From NCBI GenBank assembly GCA_022496805.1, contig CM040100.1:18319009-18383008 (forward strand): 64,000 bases of DNA, read 5' to 3'. The DNA comes from Pohlia nutans. Taxonomy: Eukaryota; Streptophyta; Bryopsida; Bryales; Mniaceae. How positions within the stretch are numbered: the stretch's first letter is position 1; the number at the start of each line of letters is the position of its first letter. Under the pieces are notes generated by a model that saw nothing but the letters and a program-made list of their open reading frames with translations, was not told the origin of the DNA and did no database searches. The translations under genes and the position numbers were made by a program. This document shows, piece by piece, positions 47,301-58,398 of this stretch.

Positions 47301-48874
47301 GATTCTCACCAAATATGTTGCCTTCTACACACAAATTGAAATTGTGGGGTTTTGCAATGTCCGTTTGAGGAGACGGGGACCATGTCCTTGCTCCAAAGCT
47401 TGTTGCAACGAGTTCACTCTAACACCCCTAAAGTGGTTGTGTTATGCTTCGTAAACCACTGTCAGGAAATTTCCCATTCAATTCTAGGAACAATCATTTA
47501 CCGTAATTAGGGTTTCAAAGGTGATTATCCGGGAATTCCTGGCAATATGTTTTTTTCATCACAAGTGATGGATGAAATCAAACTTCATCTAATTTCCTAG
47601 CTGTGGTTTACGCCAGGCAATGCCCTCTTCGTCAAGCATTACGCTATGCAAGGAACACTAGTATAGAATATTGATCTCTTTGTACGCGAACTTGGTCCTG
47701 GTGGCCAAGTTGGCAACACTTCCCCCAACATACTCTTCATTCACGCTGGCTAGAGTTACTCTCTCTTGATCTTATTGTAGGTCTCTTAAAGGATGAAATT
47801 CTAGCAACCCATTTTGTGTTCTAAATTGTGAGTCTTTTGCAGGTTCCTTATGCGGAACTTACCCCTCTTCAGGCTGCAGTTGGTGTTGTTCAGAAGGTAA
47901 CTCCACTTTCAATTCTGCAATTGCGCAGAATCACCACATATACATACGCATCCATAATTTTATTGTATTGGTATATTTTTTGTGAGCTCCTTTGGTTCAA
48001 GGCTGTTGAATTGTACTAACGATTAACACGGTTTCTTTCAGGGTTTGAGGCCCATCATTCCTGAGAACATCAATCCAAAACTAAGCGAGCTGCTGCAACG
48101 TTGTTGGAAAGCAGACACAACAGAAAGGCCTAGTTTCTCAGACATAACTAGTTTGCTCGAGGAAATCCTGAAACAGGTAGGCTATTTAGTGTTCTGAGAT
48201 CTTTTTATCTAGAACAAGATTTTCAGTCAAATTAGGTTTTTCCAAGAATTTTGAGACATCATTTGTATCATTCATGGAGAGATCTCACGAACCATATAGA
48301 GGCCTCTCCTTGTGATCACAGATTCTCTTTATGATGTTGTCTAAAAATTCTTGAAACAAGCTAATTTTACTGAAAACCACGTCAATTGCTTTTGTCAAAC
48401 TAATTCTACTTAAAAAAGGAACCATGTTGGTTGCTTTTGTCAAGGGTGTGGAACTACATCAGGAATTTAGGACCTCATTGATTTTTAACGATTTTTAACG
48501 ATTTTTGTGCAACATCAGATATTTCATGGGTTCGTACATTTTTCGCACGCATTTCACGCTAATTCAGCACTGAATCCGCATGACTTCTACATTCACTTTT
48601 TCGTTATCTAACAAAGTGCATAATCAGTGTGAAATTAGCGCGAAATCCATGCAGAATCTGTGCGAAAAATATATGAACCCATGAAATATCGGATGTCGCA
48701 TGGAAATCGTTTAAAATCCGTAGGGTCCTAATTTCCTAATGTAAGCATGAATTCATGAACCGGTGATGTGTGTAGCAGGTAAATCAAGAGAATGTAGAAG
48801 AGATGACCTTGAAACGAAAGGACAGGAAGTCGGCCAGTTTGTTTTCATCACTCAAGCGCTCACCAACGCATTGA
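41324..48874 (+). CDS. ACT-domain Ser/Thr/Tyr protein kinase (STY8/17/46 type), 554 aa
   Basis: Sixteen exons join in frame: 41324-41502, 42219-42333, 42749-42819, 42965-43069, 43260-43308, 43961-44071, 44197-44247, 44953-45116, 45370-45477, 45613-45686, 45816-45991, 46376-46471, 46780-46860, 47843-47896, 48042-48176, 48779-48874. The N-terminal part ([24 protein letters not shown]) and the ACT domain (about 158-227: [28 protein letters not shown]) match the plant STY kinases that phosphorylate chloroplast transit peptides. Kinase motifs: glycine loop STGSSGDIYQG, Lys295 (DVAVKVL), [10 protein letters not shown] (Asp389), DFG (Asp407) and APE (430-433). All are intact, so it should be active. 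An in-frame ATG at 41270 gives an 18-residue longer alternative. Exons 5 and 12 use acceptors with weak pyrimidine tracts (ACCAAG, TAAAG). Confidence 0.93.
44622..44885. mobile_element. MITE with 8-bp duplication in kinase intron 7
   Basis: GACAAGTC at 44614-44621 and 44886-44893 flanks termini CTCGGGGGGTC and, inverted, CCGGGGGTCGC. 264 bp, AT-rich inside, structurally like 5261-5535 and 31383-31645 and sharing GC-rich tips with 738-1556. Confidence 0.75.
46495..46687 (-). repeat. Truncated group E TTAA element in kinase intron 12
   Basis: The right terminus CCTTGGTCCTTTAGGGG is followed by TTAA at 46688-46691. The sequence is the reverse complement of the first part of the group E copies (ATCCTTGGTCC, ACCATGAATCC). 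The far end is missing. Confidence 0.55.
46921..47131. mobile_element. Short TTAA-flanked TIR element in kinase intron 13
   Basis: TTAA at 46917-46920 and 47132-47135. Termini TCCCTAAGTGTCC and, inverted, CCCCCAAGTGCTC. 211 bp, non-coding. Confidence 0.7.
48457..48741. mobile_element. Palindromic MITE in kinase intron 15, TA target
   Basis: The left CATCAGGAATTTAGGACC and inverted right CATTAGGAAATTAGGACC are followed by further inverted blocks (GATATTTCATGGGTTC, TTTTTCGCAC). TA lies on both outer sides. 285 bp, long stem, non-coding. Confidence 0.7.
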
Positions 48875-49190
48875 TTGCTGCATTGATTAATTTACTCCAC
48901 CAACTGAGGCTTCTTCCAGTATATGAAAATTGAACATTTAACTTTGTATAGAGCAGGCTGTAAAGGGGACGGCCAGTTATACTAAATGTGGAGTAAGGTG
49001 TAGATTGCAGTGGGTTTCACTTCGAACATATGCTTCAAGTGACTTACCCTTGTATAATCCATTATCAAATCATGAACAGGTTAACCCCTGAATGCTTTCA
49101 TATTTTCTTTCATGCATTTGAAGGAATGATCTATGGTATCTTTAGAACTAGAGTTGAGTTTACTTTGCATTGTACAATTAGAAAACTAAC

Positions 49191-49335
49191 GCCATATTTG
49201 TTTAATTGGGAATTTCTGCCATATTGGAACTCTTTGAAATCTACAAAGTGTATAGATTCTCCCATTGAATCTATGCTGGTTGTAGATTTCAAAGAGTCCC
49301 AATATGACGGAAATTCCTAATTAAACGAATATAGT
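49191..49335. mobile_element. Palindromic MITE, copy 1 (GCCATATTYGTTTAATT ends)
   Basis: About 60-bp arms (TTTAATTGGGAATTTC, TTTGAAATCTACAA) are inverted around a short centre. An almost identical copy is at 58783-58927. Exact ends and target site were not resolved. Confidence 0.75.
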
Positions 49336-50760
49336 GATAAAACTTTACTGAGAGCATTTACAGCCTTTCGTTGTGGACCTAGCTTGCCAAATGAGCATCT
49401 CTCGGCCCTGCCAGCATTGGCTACACTCTTTTTGTTGCCTTTGCTAGAGCCAATCTGGCCCAACTTGCCTTAGTGAGGTGATTTGGAGTCCCACCTTGCC
49501 CAAGTTGTTGATCTAAAAGTCGCAGGCCAATTAAATCTGAAGTCAATTCACAGGAAATATTGGCTCACATCAAGATGGGAGGAATCTCTGACACAACCCA
49601 AGGGAAGTGAATTGGGTTTCCATGTTGGTTCAACCCAATTCTTTTCCCTAGAACCATGTCAGATTTTGTTTTTAGTGCACTAGAATATAATTTCAACCCA
49701 TTAAAATATGAATTTCAGGGAATGGCCTTGACTCCTTCATGTAAAGCCCTTGGGGTTGATTTTGTGAATTCAACCAATCAAATACAAGGATTCAAGCATA
49801 TATGAGCTCCAAATTGGTCTGGGTCTGTCATGTAAAGTAGCCCTAAAGCCCACTATTGCAGCAGTTGCCAATCTTTGCCCGTCTTCCACATTGTTGTCAT
49901 TTTGGTTAATGCCACTTCATTTTTTTCCATTATCTTTGGACACGGCCAAGACTTGGATTCACGCATCAATCTCCAATGTTGGTCTACATTTGGACAATCC
50001 TTTGTGCCATCCGTCTCTTAAATTACATCACTAGCCTCATATTGCGTATTTGCAGCAATCTAAACCTCGTGTCATGTGCCAATGTTGTGGTGGGCTATGG
50101 AGGTTCTAGAATAGTTTCTTCAAAAGCGTGGTTGTGAAAAAATAGATTTGAAGTTGATCAAATGTATAGGAATTGAAAAAATAACCTTTTCATGCTTTAA
50201 GCAAAACTTCAAAAATAACCTTTTCATGCTTTTCAGGTACTTATAAGCAAAACTTCAAAAATTCATGAATGGATTGTACAATTATGATGTGCAATGAAGA
50301 GAAGATACACTAGCTTGAGTCGTTTTGAAGGCTTTGAATTGGGTTACACTATTCAGTGTCTCCCTCTAAATAAATCGTTGACCAACCCATGCACATCCAT
50401 TTTTCCAGAGCCAGAGAGCTATCCAAAGTGCTGGTGGAGATGCTTTAGAATAGAGGATATTAAAACCTGTTCCTGTCTCTTATACCAACCCCTGTTACCA
50501 ATAGCAACTCGTATATTCACACTTGGTTGGCAAGTGGTGTAAGCATAACTGGCTAAATGTCTATGGCTGCTCATCTTTGAAGGGAAATAAGGTTGTCTAC
50601 TGTCAATTATAATGGTCTGCAACCTCTACTGTCACTTTGAAATTGCATAAGAAATTCATGCATAGTGATAAAAATTTGACCTCTTGAACCCAAAGATCTC
50701 TATAGTGGTCTCTACATATTGGTTAAATTGCTTAAGGAGATGCAAATAGTATCTTCTACC
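49336..50760. other. Intergenic DNA between kinase and glycosyltransferase
   Basis: No gene recognised. A 24-base direct repeat of 'AAAATAACCTTTTCATGCTTT' type occurs at about 50178 and 50212. The part near 50760 may be the glycosyltransferase 3' UTR. Confidence 0.4.
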
Positions 50761-52318
50761 TTACCTGGCTGTGGATGTGTTTGCACTTGTTCTCAAATCA
50801 AGCTTCGCCTGGATCCGAACAAGCTGCTCCAGCACAATCTGTGCAACAACCTCCTGTGCATACTTGCTCACCATGTCCAACCTGGCCACCTTCCCTTTCT
50901 GCCTGGCTTCCTCACGATGCACAACCACATGGCGCATGAGCACCATCAAGTGGCCTGTAGACGGCTCTGCCCACAAGTGCCCTTTGAAGGGCCCCTCCGC
51001 GACTTCAGCCATGCGGTCCACTTGCAGGGGATAGCTGTTGCGCTCCGTCATGTACTCCGTCATGCCGGACCAGTTGGTGGCAATCAGAGGCAGCCCCATC
51101 GCCATGGCCTCCACATGCGGCCGACCCCAGCCTTCCCCCCGGGACGGCAACACAAAACAAGCAGCTGCTTTGTACAAACTTGGAAGCTGCGACTGCGGAA
51201 CATGCTGATCAATTAAGTAAACCTTCGGGCAACCGCCGCTCGGAGGCTCGACTCGTGATGATACAAACTCGGTGATGACAGTGGCAATATCATGGTCAGA
51301 ATGGTAAGGGTTGGTGAGGAGATACAATGCTACATCGTCGTTTGCAGTAAACTCATTGAGATACGCAGACAGGAGGATATCCCATCCCTTGCGGTGCTCC
51401 AACTTGAAGATACTCAAGAACACAAAAGGATCGTGATGAGATGCAGAATGAAGAGAAGGTTGGACGCCGAAGAGAAGGTTGGTTGTTGGTAACCTGAGAG
51501 GCTGCAGCTGCCTTGCAGGATTGAAGAAGCTGGTGTCCACAGGCTGCACCACCTTGACCAGCTTCGCTGGCACCACGCCCGCTCGAGTGAAGCTTTCGAC
51601 GTGGAACTGCGTGGGGACCCAAACCTCGTCCATTTTGTTGCAACGCTGGACGTGGTGAGCGGTCACGCTGTCTGTCTCGAACATGGTGCGGCCGATCACG
51701 TAGAGAGGCTCCTCATAGCCCGTGGGAGGGCACGGAGGTGTCATAAAAAGCGGAGGATGCCATGCCCCTGGCTCACTGTGGCACACCACCACGGCGTCGG
51801 CCAAGTCGATGTGAAATGAGGACAGAGAGGCCAGCGTTTTCCGCGTCGGGTGTGGTAAACCCTTCCAGAAGGTGAGGCTCTCGGCGTCTCCATTGTGACT
51901 GATTGCCAACTTGGAGATCCCTGCCACAAAAGGGGTATTAATTTGAACATTTCCGTACGAAGAATACATATGTTATACATATTATAATTTGTAGTTACGT
52001 ACCTGTATGGAGGGCAGTCACGTAGGAGATTGCTTCCGAGCTATAGCCACCACCGGAGAAGAATGGAGCCATCCACAGCAAAGAGTACCGAAACGTATCA
52101 TGCTCAGCAATTGCCCTGCTCTGCGTTTCCCAGTAGTGGTTCAACCATATCAACCCTCGCTCGAGAAGACGAGGGCGGGTTTCGAGCAGATAGGGCACCC
52201 CTGTACTCAATGCCACCACGAATATGCACAAGAAAATGGATGTGTATTTACAACAGGAGTACCGTCTATTCTTCGAGGAAGCCACAGCATCATACAACAT
52301 GCTCCTTGTCATCTTCAT
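50761..52318 (-). CDS. GT4-like glycosyltransferase (GT-B fold), 491 aa
   Basis: Two exons, 52003-52318 and 50761-51920, join in frame (CATACAG|GTACGT donor, TGTGGCAG acceptor). An N-terminal hydrophobic stretch at about 25-45 (YTSIFLCIFVVALSTGV) would make a type II Golgi membrane protein. The acceptor-side domain starts WMAPFFSGGGYSSEAISYV. The donor-side domain contains FKLEHRKGWDILL and the GT4 nucleotide-sugar motif PSRGEGWGRPHVEAMAMG. Family members transfer sugars from nucleotide donors; neither donor nor acceptor can be told here. The first roughly 16 codons overlap copia integrase sequence, so the true start may be downstream, for example Met83. The catalytic region is intact. Confidence 0.85.
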
Positions 52319-52460
52319 AATAGGTCGATTTGCAGGTTCCGCAACTCCGTTTGGTTGAGGGGTATTGATGTTTGCCTTGCAATGATTTCTTTCTTCAAAA
52401 AATCTGCAAATTGCTTGGACATGAATTCTCCGCCATTGTCCGAACGAAACACCTTGAATC
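52230..52460 (-). mobile_element. Ty1/copia integrase remnant at the 5' end of the glycosyltransferase
   Basis: On the minus strand FKVFRSDNGGEFMSKQFADF (52400-52460) is the copia integrase core including the SDNGGEF block. After a frameshift PQPNGVAEPANRPIMKMTRSM matches the conserved PQ-NGVAER-NR...RSM segment. Downstream LPRR and VVNT in other frames continue it to about 52230. The remnant is broken and cannot encode integrase. Confidence 0.75.
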
Positions 52461-53832
52461 TTCTTTCTTTTCCGACTCTACAGAGCTCGTATTCTCACTA
52501 CTTCGCTTCTCAACCATGTTTGCAGCCATCAAGCGTACAAGAAAGTTACATTTTCATGTGCTTACAGAATTCCAGTCTTTGAAGTTGGCAAGCGGTGATA
52601 TGAAATGAATGTCCAAGGCCCTTTCTAGCTTGCTCACCCCTGCACTAGTTCCATATCTTTCAAAAAGTATAAAAAGCTGTGAAACGATATCTGCGAAAAC
52701 AAGAGACGGACCAAATCAATTCACTCTGGAAGTAGAGAAATTGCAACGTATAGAACGGCTCATTTACAAGAGCAGATTATTGTCTTTCGTTTCCAAACCC
52801 TAATCAGCAAAGCAGACTGCCAACATATATCGTACTGGCCTAAAATTGCCCTAAATGCACTGATCCTTCGAACTGTAAGCCAACATCAATCGCAGAAAAG
52901 CACGAAACCGGATTTTGATGAAAATGGAACACAATCCTTCAGAACCAATTCCTTCAAAAAAAATCTGTACATGAGCAGAAGCAATTTCCGTGACTTCAAT
53001 CCCGACGATTGTCTCCTGATTCATCATCTTCTTGAATTGCTTTCATACATCATGATTTCAGCCGAAAGTGCTTCAAGCTTTCAATTCTGAATTCGATGCA
53101 ACCACGAATTGGATGCTATTTGCAGCCGTGTGACAAACTTTCTGCAAGAAGAGAGCAGGAAACGAGAGCTCCCAGTCCCGAAACCACGGCTCCCTGTTGC
53201 TCCGTGGGAGTTCCCCTACGGCCAACTCAGCCAGCCAACTAGGATCCCAACGGATCCGGACGCCACGTGGGACCGGCCAAGTGCCACGCGGCTCGGCAAA
53301 AAATAATTATTTTATCCTATATTCTATCAAGATCATAGATTACAGAAGGTTTGTGCCTAAAATCTCATAAATTTAGGAACTATAGTGCTTAGAATCTCAT
53401 AAATTACATCATAAAGTGAGATTCAAGATTTGCAATAAACCATTCTAAGTTGAAATGGATGAATGATTTACAACGGTTTCTTTGTAGCAATGCCAAAAAA
53501 TTTCAAAATTACTTATAAAGAATGTCCTCGTTTTTCAAAATTTTCTTACATATTTGCCTAAAATTCTAGACACGTTGAAATAATTATTAGGTACTTTTTT
53601 CACCATCTTGGGAATAGACTACAGTATTTCTTGAGCTCCGCCTCCACCATTGAGGACCCCAGTTACAGCCAATGGTGGAAGAGGAATTATACCGCGGCCC
53701 TGTTGCCGATTGCTAACCCTGCAAAACCTTGTTGGCGAGCCTCAGGATGCTGGCAGTGGTGGAGGTGCTCTAAAGACAATACAACAATGTGTTTTACCTA
53801 CTGTAGATATGGTTCTAATGGAAGAACATTAA
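52461..53832. other. Upstream region of the glycosyltransferase, no gene recognised
   Basis: Contains a telo-box (AAACCCTA, 52795-52802) and a GC-rich patch at 53150-53300 with repeated CCAACTC/GGATCC-like words. A 65-codon frame at 53109-53306 has no family I recognise. Confidence 0.4.
52795..52802 (-). promoter_or_regulatory. Telo-box upstream of the glycosyltransferase
   Basis: AAACCCTA on the + strand, about 480 bp before the annotated start on the minus strand, beyond the copia remnant. It may mark an original transcription start. Confidence 0.3.
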
Positions 53833-54417
53833 TGGCCTTATTTGTCTAAGCGTCCCATTTTTGGACGATGTACAAATTTCATCCATGTTTTCTCATCCAT
53901 CATGCACTTTTTGCAGTGCAATTTTTTTACTATAGATTGTATGGGAAGTTAGCTTCATGCATGTGTGAATTGATTAGAAAGGGGATGATTTGTGAATTTT
54001 TATGCTTCATTTCATGTTGCAGTGATTCACCAAAATTCTCTAAGATCTTAGTTCAAAACGAATCAAAAGTGCTCTTGAAAAAGTCAACTCATAAAATTAA
54101 GCAACCAAAAAATCTCCTAGAATCACTACATTTAGAGTATTATATTTCAACCAATCACAACAAATTTCATTTATAGATTGTCAATATCTTATTCATAAAA
54201 GAATTACAAAAGTATTTTGAATTTTAAGTTTCAAATTTTATACAAAAATATGGTGATAACAATCATAGATCCAATCGTATGGATAAAATAGAAAATTCAT
54301 AATGTACAACTTTTATTCATACATCAAGTTCAAAATATCCCTCTTAGTTGCATTTTATAATGTATCTTTGCAATTCTCCAAATCTAAAGGGTACTATAGG
54401 CATTTATCTAATAGGGA
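53833..54417. mobile_element. TTAA-type element, group A, left end degraded
   Basis: The right terminus (inverted) TCCCTATTAGATAAATGCC borders TTAA at 54418-54421. The left has GTCTAAGCGTCC as in 37082-37650, with a TTAA at 53829-53832 slightly offset. The interior is group A in inverse orientation. Confidence 0.6.
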
Positions 54418-54421
54418 TTAA

Positions 54422-55265
54422 TAGGATCTTTATAAATATTGTATCAAAGATTATTTTTTAAAAGTCCCATAATTTTCTAAAAATTGAATACTTATTTTGG
54501 CAAAGAGGTTAAAATTCTAGAAAAACAAATCTCAATTTTTTGTTGAATGACAATTTAGCATTTTTCCTATTTTTCAATCATAAGGTTCTTTAGCAATTAA
54601 TGGAGTCCACCTTTTTCAACAATAGCATTGTAGACACTTCAATAGTGTGTCACACTCTCACTACCCAACTTCATTAGCTTAAGATGATGTGGACTTGCCA
54701 TGATTTAGGTATCTACTATAGTGATTCGAGAATAGTGGCCAAATTTTGAGGTGTTGCAGAGAAGAGCTAAAGAACCTTACGATGGCTTGAAGAGTGATCT
54801 AGGCTCCTTGGATGTTTGATATTAATATATAGGGTAATACACATGTGCTATCAAGATGCTACTTAGGCAATACCTGGGTGACACCTTGGTTTAAAGAGGC
54901 TACACATCTTGATTCTATGAAGGACATATGACAATTATTTATTTTCTTTTCTCAAAAATTATTTGTATCAATTAGCCAGCCCAAATTTTATGTAGCACTT
55001 TGGCTAAAATTAGCAACAAAAATCACCGACACTAAAATCACCATATATTGTAGGTGGATAATTGTTGAGGGTAAATTCATCCATTGGACAAATTCTCATT
55101 CATTTGAACAATGTTTTATTCGTTTGAACAAATTTTCATCAAACTTGGATGAAATTTTCTACAATATTTTGGAACAATGATTATTAGTGTGGCCATTCAA
55201 AAATACCGTGGGCCACAGTATATGGTTATTTCAGTGTCACCAATTTTTTTTTACTGGTATACCCT
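54422..55265. other. AT-rich intergenic DNA
   Basis: No gene or complete repeat recognised. Lies between two group A elements. Confidence 0.35.
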
Positions 55266-55269
55266 TTAA

Positions 55270-55819
55270 TCCCTAAACATCCAACTGTCCTGAAAGTGGA
55301 CTATGTACAGAATCAAACACAGTTTTTTTATCCGTCATTAACTTTTTGCAGTGTGGATTTTTTACTATATATTTTATGGGAAGTTAGCTTCATGCATGTG
55401 TAATCTGATTAGAAAGGGGATGATTTGTGAAATTTTATACGTCATTTCATGTTGTAGTGATTCACCCAAAATTTTGAAGATTTCAGTGTAAAAGTGCTTA
55501 TTAAAAATTCAACTCATAAAATTAAGCAACCAAAAAATCTCCAAAAATAACTACACTTAGAGTATTACATTTTGACCAATCACAACAAATTTCATGTACA
55601 AATTGTCAATATCTTATTTGTAATCAAATTACAAAAGAATTTTAAATTTTATACAAAAATATTGGTGACAACAATCATAGATCTAACCATATGGATAGAA
55701 TCAAAAATTCAAAATGTACAACTTTTATTCATATATCAAGTTCAAAATATCCCTCTTAGTTACATTTTATAAGACATCTTTGAAATTCTCCAAATGTGGA
55801 GAGGGGTGAGGACGTTTAG
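55270..55819 (-). mobile_element. TTAA-type element, group A, right tip truncated
   Basis: TTAA at 55266-55269, then TCCCTAAACATCCAACTGTCC. The right terminus stops at GGACGTTTAG without the final bases and TTAA, and runs into GC-rich sequence. The interior is group A in inverse orientation. Confidence 0.65.
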
Positions 55820-56028
55820 TTGGAACCGCGCGGTCTAACACCGACCTCCTGCAGGGTTCCCCATGGTTCCCACGGAGGTTCCCCAAGGTTCCCAATGCAC
55901 GCGGTTCCGCCATAGCCCTGGTTGCGCCATGGCCAGGAAGTTCTCGCATTTTGCAACCCTTGAGCTCCACGGCAGTTCTCAACTTATTTGATTTCGTCTC
56001 AGATCTGCATCGTATTCTTGCTGAGCTT
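55820..56028. other. GC-rich spacer with repeated GGTTCCC words
   Basis: GGTTCCC(C/A) occurs at least four times in 55850-55900. It begins exactly where the group A element is truncated. Confidence 0.5.
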
Positions 56029-56365
56029 GGTAAGGAGTTTCACGCAATGCATTTTAGTGTTTTTTTTCCCGTAATTTGGACCGTTTTTGGTGTTTTCGGT
56101 AGTGTTTTCTGAGGCGGTGTTCATGCTACTGAGATAGGTTGGTAAAAAGGATCACTCCGAAAGCTTTTCTGCGGAAGCATTTTTGCATTGCATTTTTGCT
56201 GAAATTGGTAAGGAATATCACGTAGAGCATTTTAGTGTTTTTTTCCCGTAATTTGGACCGTTTTTGGTGTTTTTTGGTAGTGTTTTTTTGCTGCGTTCTG
56301 AGGCGGTGTTGATGCTGCTGAGATAGGTTGTTAAAAAGATTACTCCGAGAGCATTTGGTGCGTTC
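56029..56365 (+). repeat. Two ~180-bp tandem units in the PRA1 promoter/leader
   Basis: GCATTTTAGTGTTTTTTT, CCCGTAATTTGGACCG, CTGAGGCGGTGTT, GCT(A/G)CTGAGATAGGTTG and ACTCCGA(A/G)AGC occur in the same order in both units (offset 178-189 bp). The start codon follows 35 bp after the second unit. Confidence 0.9.
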
Positions 56366-56386
56366 ACGGCTTCGATCTCGTGGAGC

Positions 56387-56394
56387 TAGGGTTT
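56387..56394 (+). promoter_or_regulatory. Telo-box immediately before the PRA1 start codon
   Basis: TAGGGTTT ends 5 bases before the ATG, so it probably lies in the 5' UTR. Confidence 0.5.
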
Positions 56395-56399
56395 GAGAT

Positions 56400-57014
56400 A
56401 TGGCGCCTTCGAGCCAGCCTCCGGTGCTTCCCGTGACGCAGCAGGGAGCAGCAGCGACAACGTCTTCTTCGTCTCCGATCTGGTCGCTGGTTGGCAAAGC
56501 GCAGGATGCGGTTAATCTCGCGCTGGCGCAGAAGCGGCCGTGGGCGGAGCTGGTCGATCGGTCTCAGCTGGCGAAGCCGGAGTCCTTCAGCGAGGCCATT
56601 ACACGGGCTCGCAAGAATTGGTTCTACTTCCGCATCAACTACTCGCTCGTGTTGGTCAGCGGTGTGGCGTTGAGCTTGGTTTTACATCCGACAGCGCTTT
56701 TCTTCTTGTTAGCCCTCCTGGCCGGCTGGGTGTACCTCTACCTCATTCGCAGCGAGCCTCTCGTTGCCTTTGGCCGAACGTTTAGTGAACGCGAGGTTCT
56801 GCTTGGCATGAGCGTGTTCTCCGGTCTCTTGATCTTCATGACCAGCGTTGGATCCATTCTCATCACAGCTCTCATGATCGGCGGTTTTCTTTGCTTTGCG
56901 CATGGCGCGTATCGCGTCCCTGATGACCTATTCCTCGACGAGCAAGAGACCACTGGAGGCTTCCTGTCTTTCCTCTCGTCTGGTACTGGAGTTCCACAAG
57001 TCATGCATGTGTAG
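56400..57014 (+). CDS. PRA1 family protein (prenylated Rab acceptor), 204 aa
   Basis: A single exon gives 204 residues, the usual PRA1 size; many plant PRA1 genes are also intronless. A flexible N-terminus (residues 1-30, Ser/Thr/Pro/Ala-rich) is followed by the PRA1 block RPWAELVDRSQLAKPESFSE and ARKNWFYFRINY. Two long hydrophobic segments at about 80-113 and 134-166 form the double membrane hairpins, separated by the conserved SEPLVAFGRTFSEREVL loop. PRA1 proteins sit in ER, Golgi and endosomal membranes, bind prenylated Rab GTPases and act in vesicle traffic. The start ATGGCGCC has good context. Complete and probably functional. Confidence 0.95.
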   Translation: MAPSSQPPVLPVTQQGAAATTSSSSPIWSLVGKAQDAVNLALAQKRPWAELVDRSQLAKPESFSEAITRARKNWFYFRINYSLVLVSGVALSLVLHPTALFFLLALLAGWVYLYLIRSEPLVAFGRTFSEREVLLGMSVFSGLLIFMTSVGSILITALMIGGFLCFAHGAYRVPDDLFLDEQETTGGFLSFLSSGTGVPQVMHV

Positions 57015-58146
57015 AGCCTTATTACATTCAATGTATCAATATTGAACTGAACTCATTTTTATTCTTTCTTTTGAGTCTTCTGAAGTTACCGATCCTTCCG
57101 TAGTTATCAATATTTTCGTATAGACGCCAGGGAACCCTTTACTGTTCATCCAATTCGTTTTCCTTGTTTGGGTTAGGAATTCTCGGCATATCACATTCAA
57201 TTGTTGACTTGATGCAAAGGAGAGGGCGTTGACATATGTAGATTAGAGCAGATAGGATTGTGATATATTTAGCAGGTTACAGAGCTTTTTGGATATTCAG
57301 AAACGGCTCACTGAGGTGTATTCAATTGATTCCAAATGAACTTCCAGTCTTTTGAGTCATTAATTGTAGTTCATCACTGTATGTTTGTTGTCTTTTACCC
57401 AAGGGGGAGGACCAAGCAATAAGGTATGAGGGATCTTATTCCATTCCCACCCCCAATTCCGTTCAATAACAAGGGTTACTGCAGTGCTTTTAAACCTTCC
57501 CTCACACATGCAATGTACAGTACAGCAATCAAGTTCTTGTTTCTAGGTCTTGTTTAGGTTCTCCGCTTATATGGAATAAGGCCTCTCTACTGTAATCAAA
57601 GAAGTTTTGGTGTTCAATGAAGCAAGTGTTAAGGAACATGATGGGGTTCATCATTCCAAGGAATGGATTTCCTGTCTTGTATAATTGTGACACTTGGTTA
57701 TAGGAATAGTGACATTCTATGAAGATAATCGACGAGCTGCGGTATCGGCGAGTAGGTTATCCTACACATTTGGTTGTTCACTTTTCAATCACAACCCTTG
57801 ATCTTCATGATCCAAAGGCATAGGATGCAAGTTGAAAGGAGAGAAGGTTATGAGTTGCAATTTGTGATGATGATGGGTTGTCAATGGGATGGAGCCACAT
57901 TAGTGTTGAAAAAGTCAACAACCATTTATGATTTTTCCAATGTTCAATGAGGCTTTATTCAACAATTGTACTGAGGATCATATACCGAAGATTGAAGCGA
58001 GGATTATTTTTCTCTTTTGATCATGGTACTTGCAATTTGGCATTGTTCAGAAGCTTGACTGTTGGGGAGTTAAAAGAAGGGTTGATCTTGTCCTCGAAAG
58101 TTTGCCAATTTGTAAGCATCAGTGTATAGAGATGTAGTGTTATGTA
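57015..58146. other. 3' region of PRA1 and spacer, no other gene seen
   Basis: The PRA1 3' UTR likely occupies the first few hundred bases. Short frames have no recognisable domains. Confidence 0.4.
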
Positions 58147-58356
58147 AGGTAGGGGCACCAAAAACCAACGATGTACCTAATGCCAACATAATCTAGGTAA
58201 GATAGTCATTCTAGAACGTAAATCTAAGTAGACCATATATAGCTTACCATTTGGATCAACATGCATTAAAGGTTCTGTGATGTGCATTCTAAAATGATTG
58301 CATGGTTTAGATTCTATCGGCATTAGGTACAGTGTTGGTTTTTGGTGCTCCTACCT
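58147..58356. mobile_element. MITE with AGGTAGG ends and TA target (copy 1)
   Basis: TA at 58145-58146 and 58357-58358. Left AGGTAGGGGCACCAAAAACC and inverted right AGGTAGGAGCACCAAAAACC, both continuing to TGTACCTAATGCC. 210 bp. The TA duplication suggests a Tc1/mariner-type element. Confidence 0.8.
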
Positions 58357-58398
58357 TAGTCCAAGGTTTTTGCACAAACATCAATGAACGTCCAATCT

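Noticed and set aside
52007..52582. 191-codon plus-strand frame
   Set aside because: Antisense to the glycosyltransferase first exon and the copia remnant.
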